DNA of 64,000 nucleotides from Alcanivorax nanhaiticus. Lineage in GTDB: Bacteria; Pseudomonadota; Gammaproteobacteria; Pseudomonadales; Alcanivoracaceae. Location: positions 62,001 to 126,000 of the forward strand of contig NZ_ARXV01000010.1 in NCBI RefSeq assembly GCF_000756665.1, in the 5' to 3' direction. The first letter of the stretch is position 1, and each line of letters begins with the position of its first letter. The position numbers and the translations under genes are program-made. A model generated the notes under the pieces. It was not told the origin of the DNA and did not search any database. It saw only the letters and a list, made by a program, of their open reading frames with translations. Below are positions 7,737 to 17,116 of this stretch, piece by piece.

Positions 7737-9092
7737 ATGAGCAAGAATGCGATGGAAAAGCTGTCGGCCCTTGAGATCAAAAAGGCCAAACCGAAAGACA
7801 AAACCTACAAGCTTGCTGACGGTGGCGGGCTCTACTTACAGATCTCTCCTGATGGAGGAATGTACTGGCGCTATCAGTACCGCTTCCTAGGTAAGCAGAA
7901 ATCCTTGGCACTTGGGGTGTATCCCGAAATCTCCCTCAAGGCCGCCCGAAAAGCTCACAAAGACGCGCGGCTCAAACTTGCCGACAACATTGACCCTAGC
8001 GAAGCTCGCCGCCAGGAGAAACTGGCTCGCACCGAAGCCCAGGCCAACAGTTTCGAGGCTGTTGCCCAGGAATGGCTGGTGCGCCAGCAGGTAGCCCCCG
8101 AAACAGACAAGAAAAATCGCTGGCTCATGGAAACCTTCGCCTTTCCTTATATAGGACACAGGCCTATTGCCGACATATCCCCCCGAGAACTGCTGGATGT
8201 CCTCCGCCGAGTCGAGTCAACCGGCAAGCTGGAAACAGCTCAACGCCTGAAGACAAAGTGCGGCCAGGTCTTCCGCCATGCAATCATTGAGGGAAAAGCC
8301 GAAATCGATCCCACGGCAAGCTTGCGAGGAGCGCTCAAGTCACCCAAGGTAAAACACCGCGCCGCCATCACCGACCCTTCCCGGTTGGGAAAGCTGCTAC
8401 GGGACATGCAAGCGTCCACAGCAGGCCCAGTGGTGAAAACCGCCCTGCTTCTGACCCCCATCTTATTCCAGCGCCCAGGCGAAATCCGGCAAATGGAATG
8501 GTCCGAGATCAACTGGGAAGAGCAGCGCTGGGAGATCCCTGCCGACAAGATGAAAATGCGCCATCCCCACATAGTACCACTACCGCAGCAAGCCATGGCG
8601 TTACTACAGGATATCCACCTGTTTACCGGACGCGGCAAATACGTTTTTCCGTCGCAACGAGGGGCAAGCCGCTGTCTATCCGAGAATGGCGTCCGAGTGG
8701 CCCTTCGGGATATGGGCTACGGCAACGATGACGTAACCCCCCATGGCTTCCGAGCAACAGCCCGGACAATCTTGGACGAAGTACTGGGCTATAGGATTGA
8801 GTGGATCGAGCACCAACTGGCTCATGCCGTCAAAGACCCCAATGGTACCGCCTATAATAGAACCAGCTTCCTGAGTCAGCGCACCAAAATGATGCAGGAG
8901 TGGGCCAACTACCTAGACGCCCTTCGAGATGGGAAACAATTTGAACGGGCGGGAACAACCCCAGAAACTCAATACAGCCTTAGCTGCGAATCGACTGAAA
9001 AAGAGAATGGCAATCTAAAGAAGGATGGCAAGAAAAGCTTTACAGCTTTATTTAGCAATTATGCATCCCAGGAAAAACCCACATCTGATTAG
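7737..9092 (+). CDS. P4-type tyrosine recombinase/integrase
   Basis: Site-specific recombinase of 451 residues. The N-terminal DUF4102 domain (LSALEIKKAKPKDKTYKLADGGGLYLQI, residues 9-36) is typical of island integrases that target tRNA genes. A core-binding region follows (about 105-200), and the catalytic domain has Arg246 (QRPGEIR), His336 and Arg339 (HGFRATART), His363 and the nucleophile Tyr373 (TAYNR), so all key residues are present and it is probably active. It begins 183 bp after tRNA-Leu in the same direction. No excisionase gene is visible nearby. An AGGAA Shine-Dalgarno precedes the ATG. It implies that some of the downstream DNA was acquired by integration. Confidence 0.95.
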   Translation: MSKNAMEKLSALEIKKAKPKDKTYKLADGGGLYLQISPDGGMYWRYQYRFLGKQKSLALGVYPEISLKAARKAHKDARLKLADNIDPSEARRQEKLARTEAQANSFEAVAQEWLVRQQVAPETDKKNRWLMETFAFPYIGHRPIADISPRELLDVLRRVESTGKLETAQRLKTKCGQVFRHAIIEGKAEIDPTASLRGALKSPKVKHRAAITDPSRLGKLLRDMQASTAGPVVKTALLLTPILFQRPGEIRQMEWSEINWEEQRWEIPADKMKMRHPHIVPLPQQAMALLQDIHLFTGRGKYVFPSQRGASRCLSENGVRVALRDMGYGNDDVTPHGFRATARTILDEVLGYRIEWIEHQLAHAVKDPNGTAYNRTSFLSQRTKMMQEWANYLDALRDGKQFERAGTTPETQYSLSCESTEKENGNLKKDGKKSFTALFSNYASQEKPTSD

Positions 9093-9350
9093 TCGCCACT
9101 CCGATCTTTACCAAACACTCGTAGCTCGAAATCACCGGGTGCAAGTAACAACACAGACTTTCAGCCGAAAAATCGCAAAAAAATGGAACCCTAACCCTTC
9201 GTGGGCGGCAGCATAACGCAGGCCTGCAAAGCAAGTCATTGAGCATAGTCCCCAGGCATCCAAAAGCGTCCTAGCCCGTCTAAGATACCGCCCTATTTGG
9301 TCAACATCCCGATCAGAAGCGCAGCCAGCCCATCCCTTGCATGTAACGGC

Positions 9351-10532
9351 TCAATCGTTGCGGTACAGGGTCACTACACAGGCCCCCCCCAGACCAAGGT
9401 TGTGCTGCAAGGCTACCCGAGCTCCCTCGACCTGTCGCTTTTCTGCTTGGCCACGCAACTGCCACACCAGTTCGGCACATTGCGCCAGACCTGTAGCCCC
9501 CAGCGGGTGCCCCTTGGACAGCAAGCCACCGGACGGATTGGTCACGAACTTGCCTCCATAAGTGTTGTCGCCATCCCAGATAAATTTCTCCGCGCCGCCT
9601 TCCCGGCACAGACCCAGACCTTCATAGGTGAGCAGCTCATTGGCGGTAAAGCAGTCGTGCAACTCGACCACATTGATGTCTTGCGGGCCGATACCGGCCT
9701 GCTCGTACACGCTGTCGGCGGCGGAACGGGTCATGTCGTAACCGACCATCTTGATCATGGATTTTTCATCAAAGCTGCTGGCGAAATCCGTGGTCATCGC
9801 CTGGGCGGCGATATACACCGGGTTAGCAATGCCATGCTTCTTGGCGAACTCGTCCGAACACAGAATCGCGGCGCCGGCACCACAGGTGGGCGGGCAGCAT
9901 TGGAAACGGGTGAGCGGATCAAACACCTCGTCTGACGCCATGATCTCTTCCAGCGACAGCACCTGATTGAACAGTGCGTAAGGATTGTTGGCGGCATGCT
10001 GACGCGCCTTCTCGGCAATCTTGCCGAAGGTTTCCCGTTTGGTGCCGTACTTCCAGCGGTATTCACGCCCTGCGCCACCGAACATCTGTGCCGCCGGCGG
10101 CGCCTGATTGAAGCCCTGCGTATCCATCATCACCTGCGCATGCTGGCTCATGGGGTTCTCGCGATCATTGAACTTAGCACCAAGCGCGCCGCGCTCCATT
10201 TTTTCAAAACCCAGGGCGATGACACATTCAGCCAAACCGCCTTCGATGGCCTGGCGCGCCAGGAACAGGGCCGACGAACCGGTGGAACAATTGTTGTTCA
10301 CATTGACCATGGGAATGCCGGTCAAGCCCAGTTCATACACGGCACGCTGACCACAGGTGGAATCGCCGTAGACATAACCACAGAACGCCTGCTCAACATC
10401 GCTGTACTGGATGCCGGCATCCTTCATTGCGGCGAGGCCAGCCGCTTTTGCCATCACATGGTAATCATCGCTGGCACCGGGCTTGGCAAACTTGGTCATC
10501 CCGACACCGATCACATTCACTCTACGTTTCAT
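9351..10532 (-). CDS. SCP2/SCPx-type thiolase
   Basis: Acyl-CoA thiolase of the sterol-carrier-protein X type (393 residues), which would cleave 3-ketoacyl-CoA in beta-oxidation, often of branched or bulky acyl chains. Visible motifs: [11 protein letters not shown] with the nucleophile Cys82, the HDCFTANEL block, and [14 protein letters not shown] with the His near the C-terminus. Length matches bacterial SCPx thiolases that lack a fused SCP2 domain; in this case three SCP2 domains are found in the next protein upstream. It is 23 bp after the MFE-2-like gene and probably cotranscribed. Confidence 0.92.
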   Translation of the reverse strand: MKRRVNVIGVGMTKFAKPGASDDYHVMAKAAGLAAMKDAGIQYSDVEQAFCGYVYGDSTCGQRAVYELGLTGIPMVNVNNNCSTGSSALFLARQAIEGGLAECVIALGFEKMERGALGAKFNDRENPMSQHAQVMMDTQGFNQAPPAAQMFGGAGREYRWKYGTKRETFGKIAEKARQHAANNPYALFNQVLSLEEIMASDEVFDPLTRFQCCPPTCGAGAAILCSDEFAKKHGIANPVYIAAQAMTTDFASSFDEKSMIKMVGYDMTRSAADSVYEQAGIGPQDINVVELHDCFTANELLTYEGLGLCREGGAEKFIWDGDNTYGGKFVTNPSGGLLSKGHPLGATGLAQCAELVWQLRGQAEKRQVEGARVALQHNLGLGGACVVTLYRND

Positions 10533-10555
10533 TCTCTGTTCTCCGAATTATGGCG

Positions 10556-11671
10556 TTACAGGATTTGTTCAAGTTTGCGCACCAGCGCCAGGTCACCGTC
10601 GACGCGCATGTCGCCCTTCTGGTACAAGGTGCTCAAGGCCACCTTGCCGGCAATCAGGTCGGCAAGCTTGCTGTCGTCCAGCGTGATCACCGCCGCCGCG
10701 TCCTTCTCGCCGCTGACGATGCCGGGCGACGAGGCGGATAGATCGATAAACCAGGCACTGTCTGGGCTCCGCACCTTGATCTGCAACACACCACCCTGTC
10801 CACCAATGGCCGACAGTTTTTCCGCCAGCTCCGGCAGCACTTTCTCCGCCTGCGGTGCTTTCTGCTTTTTCGGTTGTGCGGTAGCGGTATCCGGCTGGCC
10901 GGAGGCCAATCGCTTGTCGCGTGCCTGCTCCACCAGCTTAGGGTCCATGTCCTGCAACACGGTGAGCTTGTTGGAGGCCATCACGTTACCTCCGATCTTC
11001 AGATCGCCACCAAAAAACAGTTTCTGTACCGCAGCCAGATCACCGCCAAACAGGGTCGGGGCATGTTTGCTGTCCAACTCCAGCGTCACATCCGCCTTGT
11101 CCAGCTGGCCCGCCCCGGCGGTACCCGGTGCGTTTTTCAGATCAATATAGAAATCCTGATCCGGGTTGCTGAACGCAAACTGGAAGCTGGTAGCGGCCTT
11201 CTCGATCAGATCCGGGTTGTCAGCGATGAAGTGGCCGATGGCACTGAACACATCCGCCATGGTCGGCTCCTGCGATTCGACCGGTACTGCGACAGCTTGT
11301 GAACCACCACCGTCAGCCACGCGCTTGTCACGCGCCTGCTCGGCCAGTTTCGGGTCCATGTCCTGCAACACGGTCAACTTGTTGGACGCCATCACGTTGC
11401 CGGAAATTTTCAGCTCGCCACCGAAGAACAGTTTCTGCACCGCCGCAAGATCGCCACCAAACACGGTCGCCAGATGCTCGCTGTCCAGCGCCAGAGTCAC
11501 GTCCGGTTTGTCGATCGTGCCAGGCCCTGCCGCGCCTGGTGCATTTTTCAGATCAATAAAGAACTGCTGATCCGGATTGCTGAACTCGAACTGGAAGCTG
11601 GTACCGGTCTGATCAACCAGTTCCGGTTTCTGCTTGATGTAGGTCGCCACCGCCGCGAACACATCGTCAGG
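10556..11671 (-). repeat. Three tandem SCP2 domain repeats inside one gene
   Basis: Copies lie at about 11671-11324, 11263-10904 and 10846-10556. The first two share long identical protein stretches (for example FGGDLAAVQKLFFGG and NVMASNKLTVLQDMDPKL) and closely similar DNA, indicating recent duplication; the third keeps only the fold pattern (WFIDLS, ITLDDSKLADLIAG, GDMRVDGDL). Confidence 0.85.
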
Positions 11672-13543
11672 CGTCACCGCCTGCTCCACCTGCGGCGCAG
11701 ACACTTCCTCGGCGGACACCTGTTCCGGCACCGGCGCTTCTGCCGGAATCTCCGAGAACAACTCGATGGCGGCATTCTTCAGCACCACCTCGTTACGCTC
11801 TTTCACCCAGGTTTCGAAGATGATGCGGTTATCGGATTCCTTCCACATGCGCGTTTCCAGGGTTTCACCCGGAAATACCGTCTTGGCAAAGCGCACCTTG
11901 ATGCTCTTGAAATAACGGCCATCGTTATTGCTGAACGCCTTGATGACATGGCGTCCGGCATAACCGAAGGTACACAGCCCATGCAGGATCGGCTTGTCAT
12001 AACCGAACGCCCTGGCAAACGCCGGGTCGGCGTGCAGCGGATTCCAGTCACCGCACAGGCGATACAGCAGCGTCTGGTTGGCGTCGGTTTTCTCTTCGAT
12101 CACCGCATCCGGTTCACGTGCGGGCGGCACATTGATCTCGCCGGAATCGCCCCGCTCACCGCCCCAGCCGCCGGCGTCTTTCACGAACGAGGTCATCTCG
12201 TTATAGGCCACCTCGTTACCGTTTTCGTCGGTGGAGGTAATAGCAAAGGTAACTACCGCATTCGGATCCTTGTCCAATGCCTTCTTGAATTTGAAGGTGT
12301 GCTTCAGCTTGGCGTGCGGCGGCAGCGGCCGTTTGATTTCGGTGTATTGCTCGCCATGCAGCAACCGGTCGAAGCCAAAGTTCATCCCTGGCAGAGCCAG
12401 CGCGCCTTCTTTTGCTGCCTTTAGCATCGCGCCGATCTGTGGCATGACGCCATAGGTGGGCAACGCCTGGAAATTGCCACCCAGCTCGTAGACGAACTTC
12501 AGTTCATCCTTGTCGAGCGGATCACGTGCGGCGCCGACACTTAGGGCATACAACGACAGGTCATTTTCATCATAGGACGATTCCAGCTCGAGGCTTTCCT
12601 TGCTGGCCACATCCAGATCGATGAATTCGTTGCCGCCCAGTGACGGGTTGTTGATGTTGTCGAGAATCGGCGAGAAGGATTCGTTGACATTGGATGGATG
12701 CTCCGCATCGGTAAAGTCGGTGATCTTGCCCCAACGACGCGCTACATCATCAACACTGAAGGCCTTGCCAAGGGGGAAGCTATTGCCCTGGCTACGTTCC
12801 CAGCGCAACTTGCTGATGAAGCCGGCACCCACTTCGAAGATACCCTTGGTTTCTTCGCACTTTTCATGGCACAACCAGGCCACCAGCGGACTGACCGCTT
12901 CTGGCTTGAGGTTTTCCAGCAAATTCGGCGGCATGATGGTTTCAGTCAGCCGAGAGGCCGCAATCGGCGCAATGGTATTCACATGAATGTTTTTGCTGCG
13001 ACCTTCCTCCGCCAGACAGTTGGCCAGCCCGGCCAGACCCAACTTGGCAGCACAGTAGTTGGCCTGACCAAAGTTACCGTAGAGGCCGGCTGCCGAGGTC
13101 GTCATGATGATGCGGCCATAGCCCTTCTCACGCATGATCGGCCAAGCCGCATGGGTGACGCTCATGGAACCTTCCAGATGGACTTTCAACACCAAGTCCC
13201 AGTCCTGCTTCGACATCTTGGCAAAACTGACGTCACGCAGGATGCCGGCATTGTTGACCACGATGTCCACAGTGCCGAAGCTATCCAACGCGGTTTGTAC
13301 TATCGACTCGCCGTTTTCCACCGAGTCATAGTTGGCAACCGCCTCCCCTCCCATGGCCCGGATCTCATCCACCACCTTGTCTGCGGCAGACGACGACTTG
13401 CCATCACCGTGGGCGCTGCCACCCAGGTCGTTAACCACCACCTTGCAGCCACGCGCGGCCAGGGTCAGGGCATGCTGCCGGCCCAGCCCGCCCCCGGCAC
13501 CGGTGACAATGGCTACACGATCATCAAAACGAAGTTCTGCCAT
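10556..13543 (-). CDS. MFE-2-like multifunctional enzyme: SDR + hydratase-2 + three SCP2 domains
   Basis: A 995-residue protein resembling peroxisomal multifunctional enzyme type 2. Domain order: 3-hydroxyacyl-CoA dehydrogenase SDR (about 1-300, with GAGGGLGR at 15-22, NNAG at 97-100, Tyr163 and Lys167 of YCAAK), double-hotdog enoyl-CoA hydratase 2 (about 330-600, with GDWNPLHADP: Asp499 and His504 correspond to the catalytic Asp and His of the family), and three SCP2 lipid-binding domains (about 625-740, 761-880 and 900-995). It should carry out hydration and dehydrogenation of trans-2-enoyl-CoA through (R)-3-hydroxyacyl-CoA. The first two SCP2 copies are nearly identical in long stretches and the third is diverged. 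Cotranscribed with the thiolase that would finish the cycle. Confidence 0.93.
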   Translation of the reverse strand: MAELRFDDRVAIVTGAGGGLGRQHALTLAARGCKVVVNDLGGSAHGDGKSSSAADKVVDEIRAMGGEAVANYDSVENGESIVQTALDSFGTVDIVVNNAGILRDVSFAKMSKQDWDLVLKVHLEGSMSVTHAAWPIMREKGYGRIIMTTSAAGLYGNFGQANYCAAKLGLAGLANCLAEEGRSKNIHVNTIAPIAASRLTETIMPPNLLENLKPEAVSPLVAWLCHEKCEETKGIFEVGAGFISKLRWERSQGNSFPLGKAFSVDDVARRWGKITDFTDAEHPSNVNESFSPILDNINNPSLGGNEFIDLDVASKESLELESSYDENDLSLYALSVGAARDPLDKDELKFVYELGGNFQALPTYGVMPQIGAMLKAAKEGALALPGMNFGFDRLLHGEQYTEIKRPLPPHAKLKHTFKFKKALDKDPNAVVTFAITSTDENGNEVAYNEMTSFVKDAGGWGGERGDSGEINVPPAREPDAVIEEKTDANQTLLYRLCGDWNPLHADPAFARAFGYDKPILHGLCTFGYAGRHVIKAFSNNDGRYFKSIKVRFAKTVFPGETLETRMWKESDNRIIFETWVKERNEVVLKNAAIELFSEIPAEAPVPEQVSAEEVSAPQVEQAVTPDDVFAAVATYIKQKPELVDQTGTSFQFEFSNPDQQFFIDLKNAPGAAGPGTIDKPDVTLALDSEHLATVFGGDLAAVQKLFFGGELKISGNVMASNKLTVLQDMDPKLAEQARDKRVADGGGSQAVAVPVESQEPTMADVFSAIGHFIADNPDLIEKAATSFQFAFSNPDQDFYIDLKNAPGTAGAGQLDKADVTLELDSKHAPTLFGGDLAAVQKLFFGGDLKIGGNVMASNKLTVLQDMDPKLVEQARDKRLASGQPDTATAQPKKQKAPQAEKVLPELAEKLSAIGGQGGVLQIKVRSPDSAWFIDLSASSPGIVSGEKDAAAVITLDDSKLADLIAGKVALSTLYQKGDMRVDGDLALVRKLEQIL

Positions 13544-13597
13544 GATACTTTCCTCTTTTCAATACAGGGCACACATGCCGTGCAGGGTCGAGAATCC

Positions 13598-14773
13598 TCA
13601 GATAGAGCGTGAAATAAGTTCTTTCATGATTTCGTTGGTGCCGCCGTAGATGCGGTTGGCACGGGTGTCGATGTAGGCTCGGGCGATCGGATACTCGAGC
13701 ATGTAGCCATAGCCACCATGCAGTTGCACACAGCGGTCAACCACCTTGCTGAGCAAATCGGATACCCAGTACTTGGCCGCACAGGCAGCCTCGGGCGACA
13801 GGGAATTCTTCACCACCAGCTCCATACAGCGATCAACATAGACCCGTGCAATCTGGATTTCAGAACGCATCTCGGCCAATTCAAAGCGGGTGTTCTGGAA
13901 TGCCGCCACCGGCTTGCCAAACGCCTGGCGCTGTTTCACATATTCCACGGTGGTTGCCAGCGCATGCTCGGCAGCCGACGAACAGATGATGGCGATCATC
14001 ATCCGCTCCCAGGCCAGCTCCTTCATCAAGGCAATGAAACCCATGCCCTCGGCACCCAGCAGGTTTTCCTTGGGCACCTTGACGTTGTCGAAGAACAACT
14101 CGCAGGTGTCCTGCCCGCGCATGCCGACTTTCTTCAGCGGCTTGCCCTTGGAGAAGCCCTCGCGATCCGCCTCAATAATCATCAGGGACACACTTTGTGC
14201 ACCCAGCTCAGCCGGCCCGGTACGCACCGCCACCACCGCCATGTCACAGAGGTAACCGTTGGTGATAAAGATTTTCGAGCCATTTACCACGTAGTGATCG
14301 CCCTCAAGGGTGGCCGTGGTCTTGATACGTTGAAGATCGGAACCGGTACCCGGCTCGGTCATGGCCACGGCAGTGACCGCTTCACCGGTGGCCATTTTGG
14401 GCAGCCACTGGCTTTTCTGTTCATGGGAACCAAAGTTGTTGATGTAGTTGGCAACAATGTCCGAGTGCAGGGCAAAGCCGCTGGCCGAATCCCCCACCCT
14501 CGCCTGCTCCTCCATCAGTATCATCGAATAGAGACGGTCAACGCCGCAGCCGCCGTACTCTTCAGGCATCGTTGGACACAGCAGCCCCAGCTCCCCCGCC
14601 TTGTTCCACAGTTCACGATCAATATGTTGCTGCTCCTCCCACTTCTCGTGGTAAGGGGAGATTTCAGTCTCGAAGAAACGCCTTGCTGTGGCGCGGAACG
14701 CCTCATGGTCTTCATTGAAGAGAGTACGGGGGATCATCGGCGATACAGCCGCCGGTACATGCACATCACTCAT
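13598..14773 (-). CDS. Acyl-CoA dehydrogenase
   Basis: FAD-dependent enzyme for the first step of beta-oxidation; 391 residues from MSDVHVPAAVSPMIPRTLF. Evidence: N-terminal FNEDHEAFRATARRFFE, the flavin/substrate motif VAMTEPGTGSDLQRIKTTA, and the C-terminal GGYGYMLEYPIARAYIDTRANRIYGGTNEIM. The residue that is Glu in medium/short-chain enzymes of the IYEGT type is Gly here, so the base is probably elsewhere, as in long-chain and isovaleryl types. I use the ATG at 14773, preceded by GGAAG; an earlier ATG at 14839 lies inside the divergent promoter region. The MFE-2-like gene follows after 54 bp, giving an operon for a full beta-oxidation cycle. Confidence 0.92.
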   Translation of the reverse strand: MSDVHVPAAVSPMIPRTLFNEDHEAFRATARRFFETEISPYHEKWEEQQHIDRELWNKAGELGLLCPTMPEEYGGCGVDRLYSMILMEEQARVGDSASGFALHSDIVANYINNFGSHEQKSQWLPKMATGEAVTAVAMTEPGTGSDLQRIKTTATLEGDHYVVNGSKIFITNGYLCDMAVVAVRTGPAELGAQSVSLMIIEADREGFSKGKPLKKVGMRGQDTCELFFDNVKVPKENLLGAEGMGFIALMKELAWERMMIAIICSSAAEHALATTVEYVKQRQAFGKPVAAFQNTRFELAEMRSEIQIARVYVDRCMELVVKNSLSPEAACAAKYWVSDLLSKVVDRCVQLHGGYGYMLEYPIARAYIDTRANRIYGGTNEIMKELISRSI

Positions 14774-14827
14774 TACAGGCTTCCAACGTTGATTCAGGAA
14801 CAATGGCAAGACTTTATAACTTACAAT

Positions 14828-14835
14828 ACGTACGT
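14828..14835. promoter_or_regulatory. Candidate TetR operator (ACGTACGT palindrome)
   Basis: A perfect 8-bp palindrome in the 161-bp region between the divergent acyl-CoA dehydrogenase and TetR genes. The position fits autoregulation, but the palindrome is short and its flanks are not symmetric. Confidence 0.3.
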
Positions 14836-14934
14836 TCAACTTGTTTATTGGCGAGCTACGCTACAATCCATTTATCATTTAGAATCAGGCCTCTGCATCC
14901 CAGTGACCATGCTCAGTAATAGACAGAGAACGCG

Positions 14935-15600
14935 ATGAATGCTCAACGACGCACCCAGGAACAACGTAGCGACGCCATGCGGGAACGCATCATTCAGGCA
15001 GTGCTCACCTGTCTAGAGAAGGATGGATTCGCTGGCACCACCGTCAGTCGCATTATCAACATCGCTGGCGTATCTAGGGGCGCCCCACTACACCATTTCT
15101 CTAGTAAAGCAGACATGATCGCTGCGGCAGCTGAGCATTTAATTCGCCAGCACTATATTCAGCTGGGTAAAGCCATCGCCAAACTCCATGGATCTGAAGA
15201 TCGACTAGAAGCCCTTATCTTTGGTGCATGGAAGAATGTTTTCGATCAGCCGGAATTTATCCCGTTGATGCAACTATTGACAGCCAGCCAACATGACCCT
15301 GAGCTTGCATCCATTTTGCAACGTGTCTGGACTTCCAATTACTTCATCGTCGGTAACGCGGCAGACCATTATCTGGAGGCCATTAGTGAAGACACCGATG
15401 TGCGCTCGATGATGATGTTGACGCAATGGCTGTTGCGCGGCATGGCGCAGGATTTGCACATCGTTGCCGACAAAACGCTCTTTGACCGCTATCTCAAAGT
15501 CTGGTGCAACATGCTCGCCGTTCATCTGCGAGCCCGTGCAGATGTAAACGACCCACCGCCTTACCCGCCCAAGTGGGAACTACCGCTGAGCGATGCTTGA
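14935..15600 (+). CDS. TetR-family transcriptional regulator
   Basis: A 221-residue repressor-type protein. The N-terminal helix-turn-helix reads RERIIQAVLTCLEKDGFAGTTVSRIINIAGVSRGAPLHHFSSKADMIAAAAEHL (about residues 16-70, quoted here by its ends RERIIQAV and AAAAEHL), the canonical TetR DNA-binding domain; the C-terminal ligand domain is unassigned. It is divergent from the acyl-CoA dehydrogenase/MFE-2-like/thiolase operon, so it most likely represses that operon and responds to an acyl-CoA or fatty acid. A gap of 186 bp follows in which I see nothing. Confidence 0.9.
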   Translation: MNAQRRTQEQRSDAMRERIIQAVLTCLEKDGFAGTTVSRIINIAGVSRGAPLHHFSSKADMIAAAAEHLIRQHYIQLGKAIAKLHGSEDRLEALIFGAWKNVFDQPEFIPLMQLLTASQHDPELASILQRVWTSNYFIVGNAADHYLEAISEDTDVRSMMMLTQWLLRGMAQDLHIVADKTLFDRYLKVWCNMLAVHLRARADVNDPPPYPPKWELPLSDA

Positions 15601-15786
15601 CCGCCCCACTTGGGCTTGCGGCATCTCTACACATAGCTACGTTGTCGTTAACACCCAACGAATAAAGCTGTATATCGACCATGTCCACGCCACTTGATTG
15701 CTCAGATCGACCTTCGGTACCGGATACGGTTTCCGTTGACACAAGTCGTCATCGAGACTATTGGAGATAGCAATTCTTGCAGTGCT

Positions 15787-17019
15787 TCAGATTAAAGACT
15801 TCAGTTCGATATTCGGATTAGACAACACTTCAGCGCTGACACTCTTGCGCAGTTTAACCAACTGCTTACCCACCATGAATGCAACTGGAAAATTGACTGC
15901 ATCAACAGCAATAACATGACCAAGACATAGATAGAAAACTGCGAATTCCTTGTCAAGGATACTGCCACGCAGTACACGCTGGTCATGATTTTGGGACAAT
16001 CCTACCATCTGCAAACGAACATCATACTGGTTCGACCAGAACCAGGGAGGGCTATCGTAGGGCTTTTCTTCACTCATAAGTGTAGCTGCCGCCGTACGAG
16101 CTTGCTCAACAGCGTTAGCGACTGATTCAAGACGCTGCCTTTTGTCGAAGAACAGATTATGATGGCGGGTACAATCTCCTATCGCCAGAATGTCTGGGTC
16201 ATCGGTGCGGGTAAATTCATCGACGACAACGCCATCATCGCAAAGCAGGCCTGCATTTTCAGCCAAGGCCGTTTCTGGTATGACACCAATCGAAACGAGA
16301 ACGATGTCCGCTGAAACCTTACCCCCATCGGCCAAGGTCACACCATTCACGCACCCTTGATCATCTGATTCAAAACCAATTACGGCCGCCCCCAGACGAA
16401 CATCGACTCCTGCACTCGTGTGTTTGGCGTAGAGAAATTCAGATATCTCTGGCCCAGTAACACGCTGCATTAAGCGATCGGCAGCTTCCAAGACAGTAAC
16501 CTTAACACCTTGCTTAGTCGCACTGGCAGCCACTTCAAGTCCGATATAACCGCCCCCCACGATGACTAGGCGTTTGCCGGGTACTAGCTCACGACGCAGG
16601 GCATCCGTGTCCGCGATATCATGCAAATAATGAATGCCTTTCAAATCTGAACCCCGCACGTTAAGACGGCGGACATGTGAGCCAGTGGCCAATACCAGTT
16701 GGTCGTACTTTAAAGTGCTTTGATCTGACAAAATGAGGTTTTTGTCGTCTCTGTTAATCTGTTCTACGCGCACGCCGAGCCGTAATTGCTGTCCCGCTTT
16801 CTCGTAGATTGAAGGCGGTTTAAGGTATAAAGACGCCTTATCAACCTCCCCCGCGAGGTAATTCTTTGACAAGGGCGGCCGCTGGTAGGGAGGGTGTGGT
16901 TCTTCGCTAACCATAACCACTTTGTGAGGGTATTTTTTTTGCAGCAAGGCGGTCAAAAGTGTTCCTGCTGCGTGTCCACCACCAATAATGACGGTGACCT
17001 CTTTATTTTTGTTAATCAT
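15787..17019 (-). CDS. NADH-dependent ferredoxin reductase of the CYP153 system
   Basis: FAD-containing reductase (410 residues) that would pass electrons from NAD(P)H to the [2Fe-2S] ferredoxin encoded at 20199-20519. It has the two dinucleotide-binding motifs: FAD site IIGGGHAAG (residues 11-19) and NAD site LVIVGGGYIGLEVAA (about 151-165), plus ILAIGDCTRHHN, the second FAD motif, near 277-288. This is the rubredoxin/putidaredoxin-reductase type. It is the last gene of the ferredoxin-P450-GMC-reductase operon, 97 bp after the GMC gene. Codon use looks more AT-rich by eye than the core genes. Confidence 0.92.
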   Translation of the reverse strand: MINKNKEVTVIIGGGHAAGTLLTALLQKKYPHKVVMVSEEPHPPYQRPPLSKNYLAGEVDKASLYLKPPSIYEKAGQQLRLGVRVEQINRDDKNLILSDQSTLKYDQLVLATGSHVRRLNVRGSDLKGIHYLHDIADTDALRRELVPGKRLVIVGGGYIGLEVAASATKQGVKVTVLEAADRLMQRVTGPEISEFLYAKHTSAGVDVRLGAAVIGFESDDQGCVNGVTLADGGKVSADIVLVSIGVIPETALAENAGLLCDDGVVVDEFTRTDDPDILAIGDCTRHHNLFFDKRQRLESVANAVEQARTAAATLMSEEKPYDSPPWFWSNQYDVRLQMVGLSQNHDQRVLRGSILDKEFAVFYLCLGHVIAVDAVNFPVAFMVGKQLVKLRKSVSAEVLSNPNIELKSLI

Positions 17020-17116
17020 AACCTGTCTCTTTCTATGCGTACTGAAACCGAGTTACCCACAAAAACTTCATGAATAACTATAACTTGCAACATCATCCGA
17101 GCTAAACACATGATGC

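Noticed and set aside
7474-7740. Open frame running through tRNA-Leu and its terminator
   Set aside because: It is a by-product of the tRNA sequence; the hairpin and T-run inside it act as a terminator.
13718-14938. 406-codon plus-strand frame opposite the acyl-CoA dehydrogenase
   Set aside because: His-rich shadow translation with no domain; the opposite strand encodes a clear enzyme.
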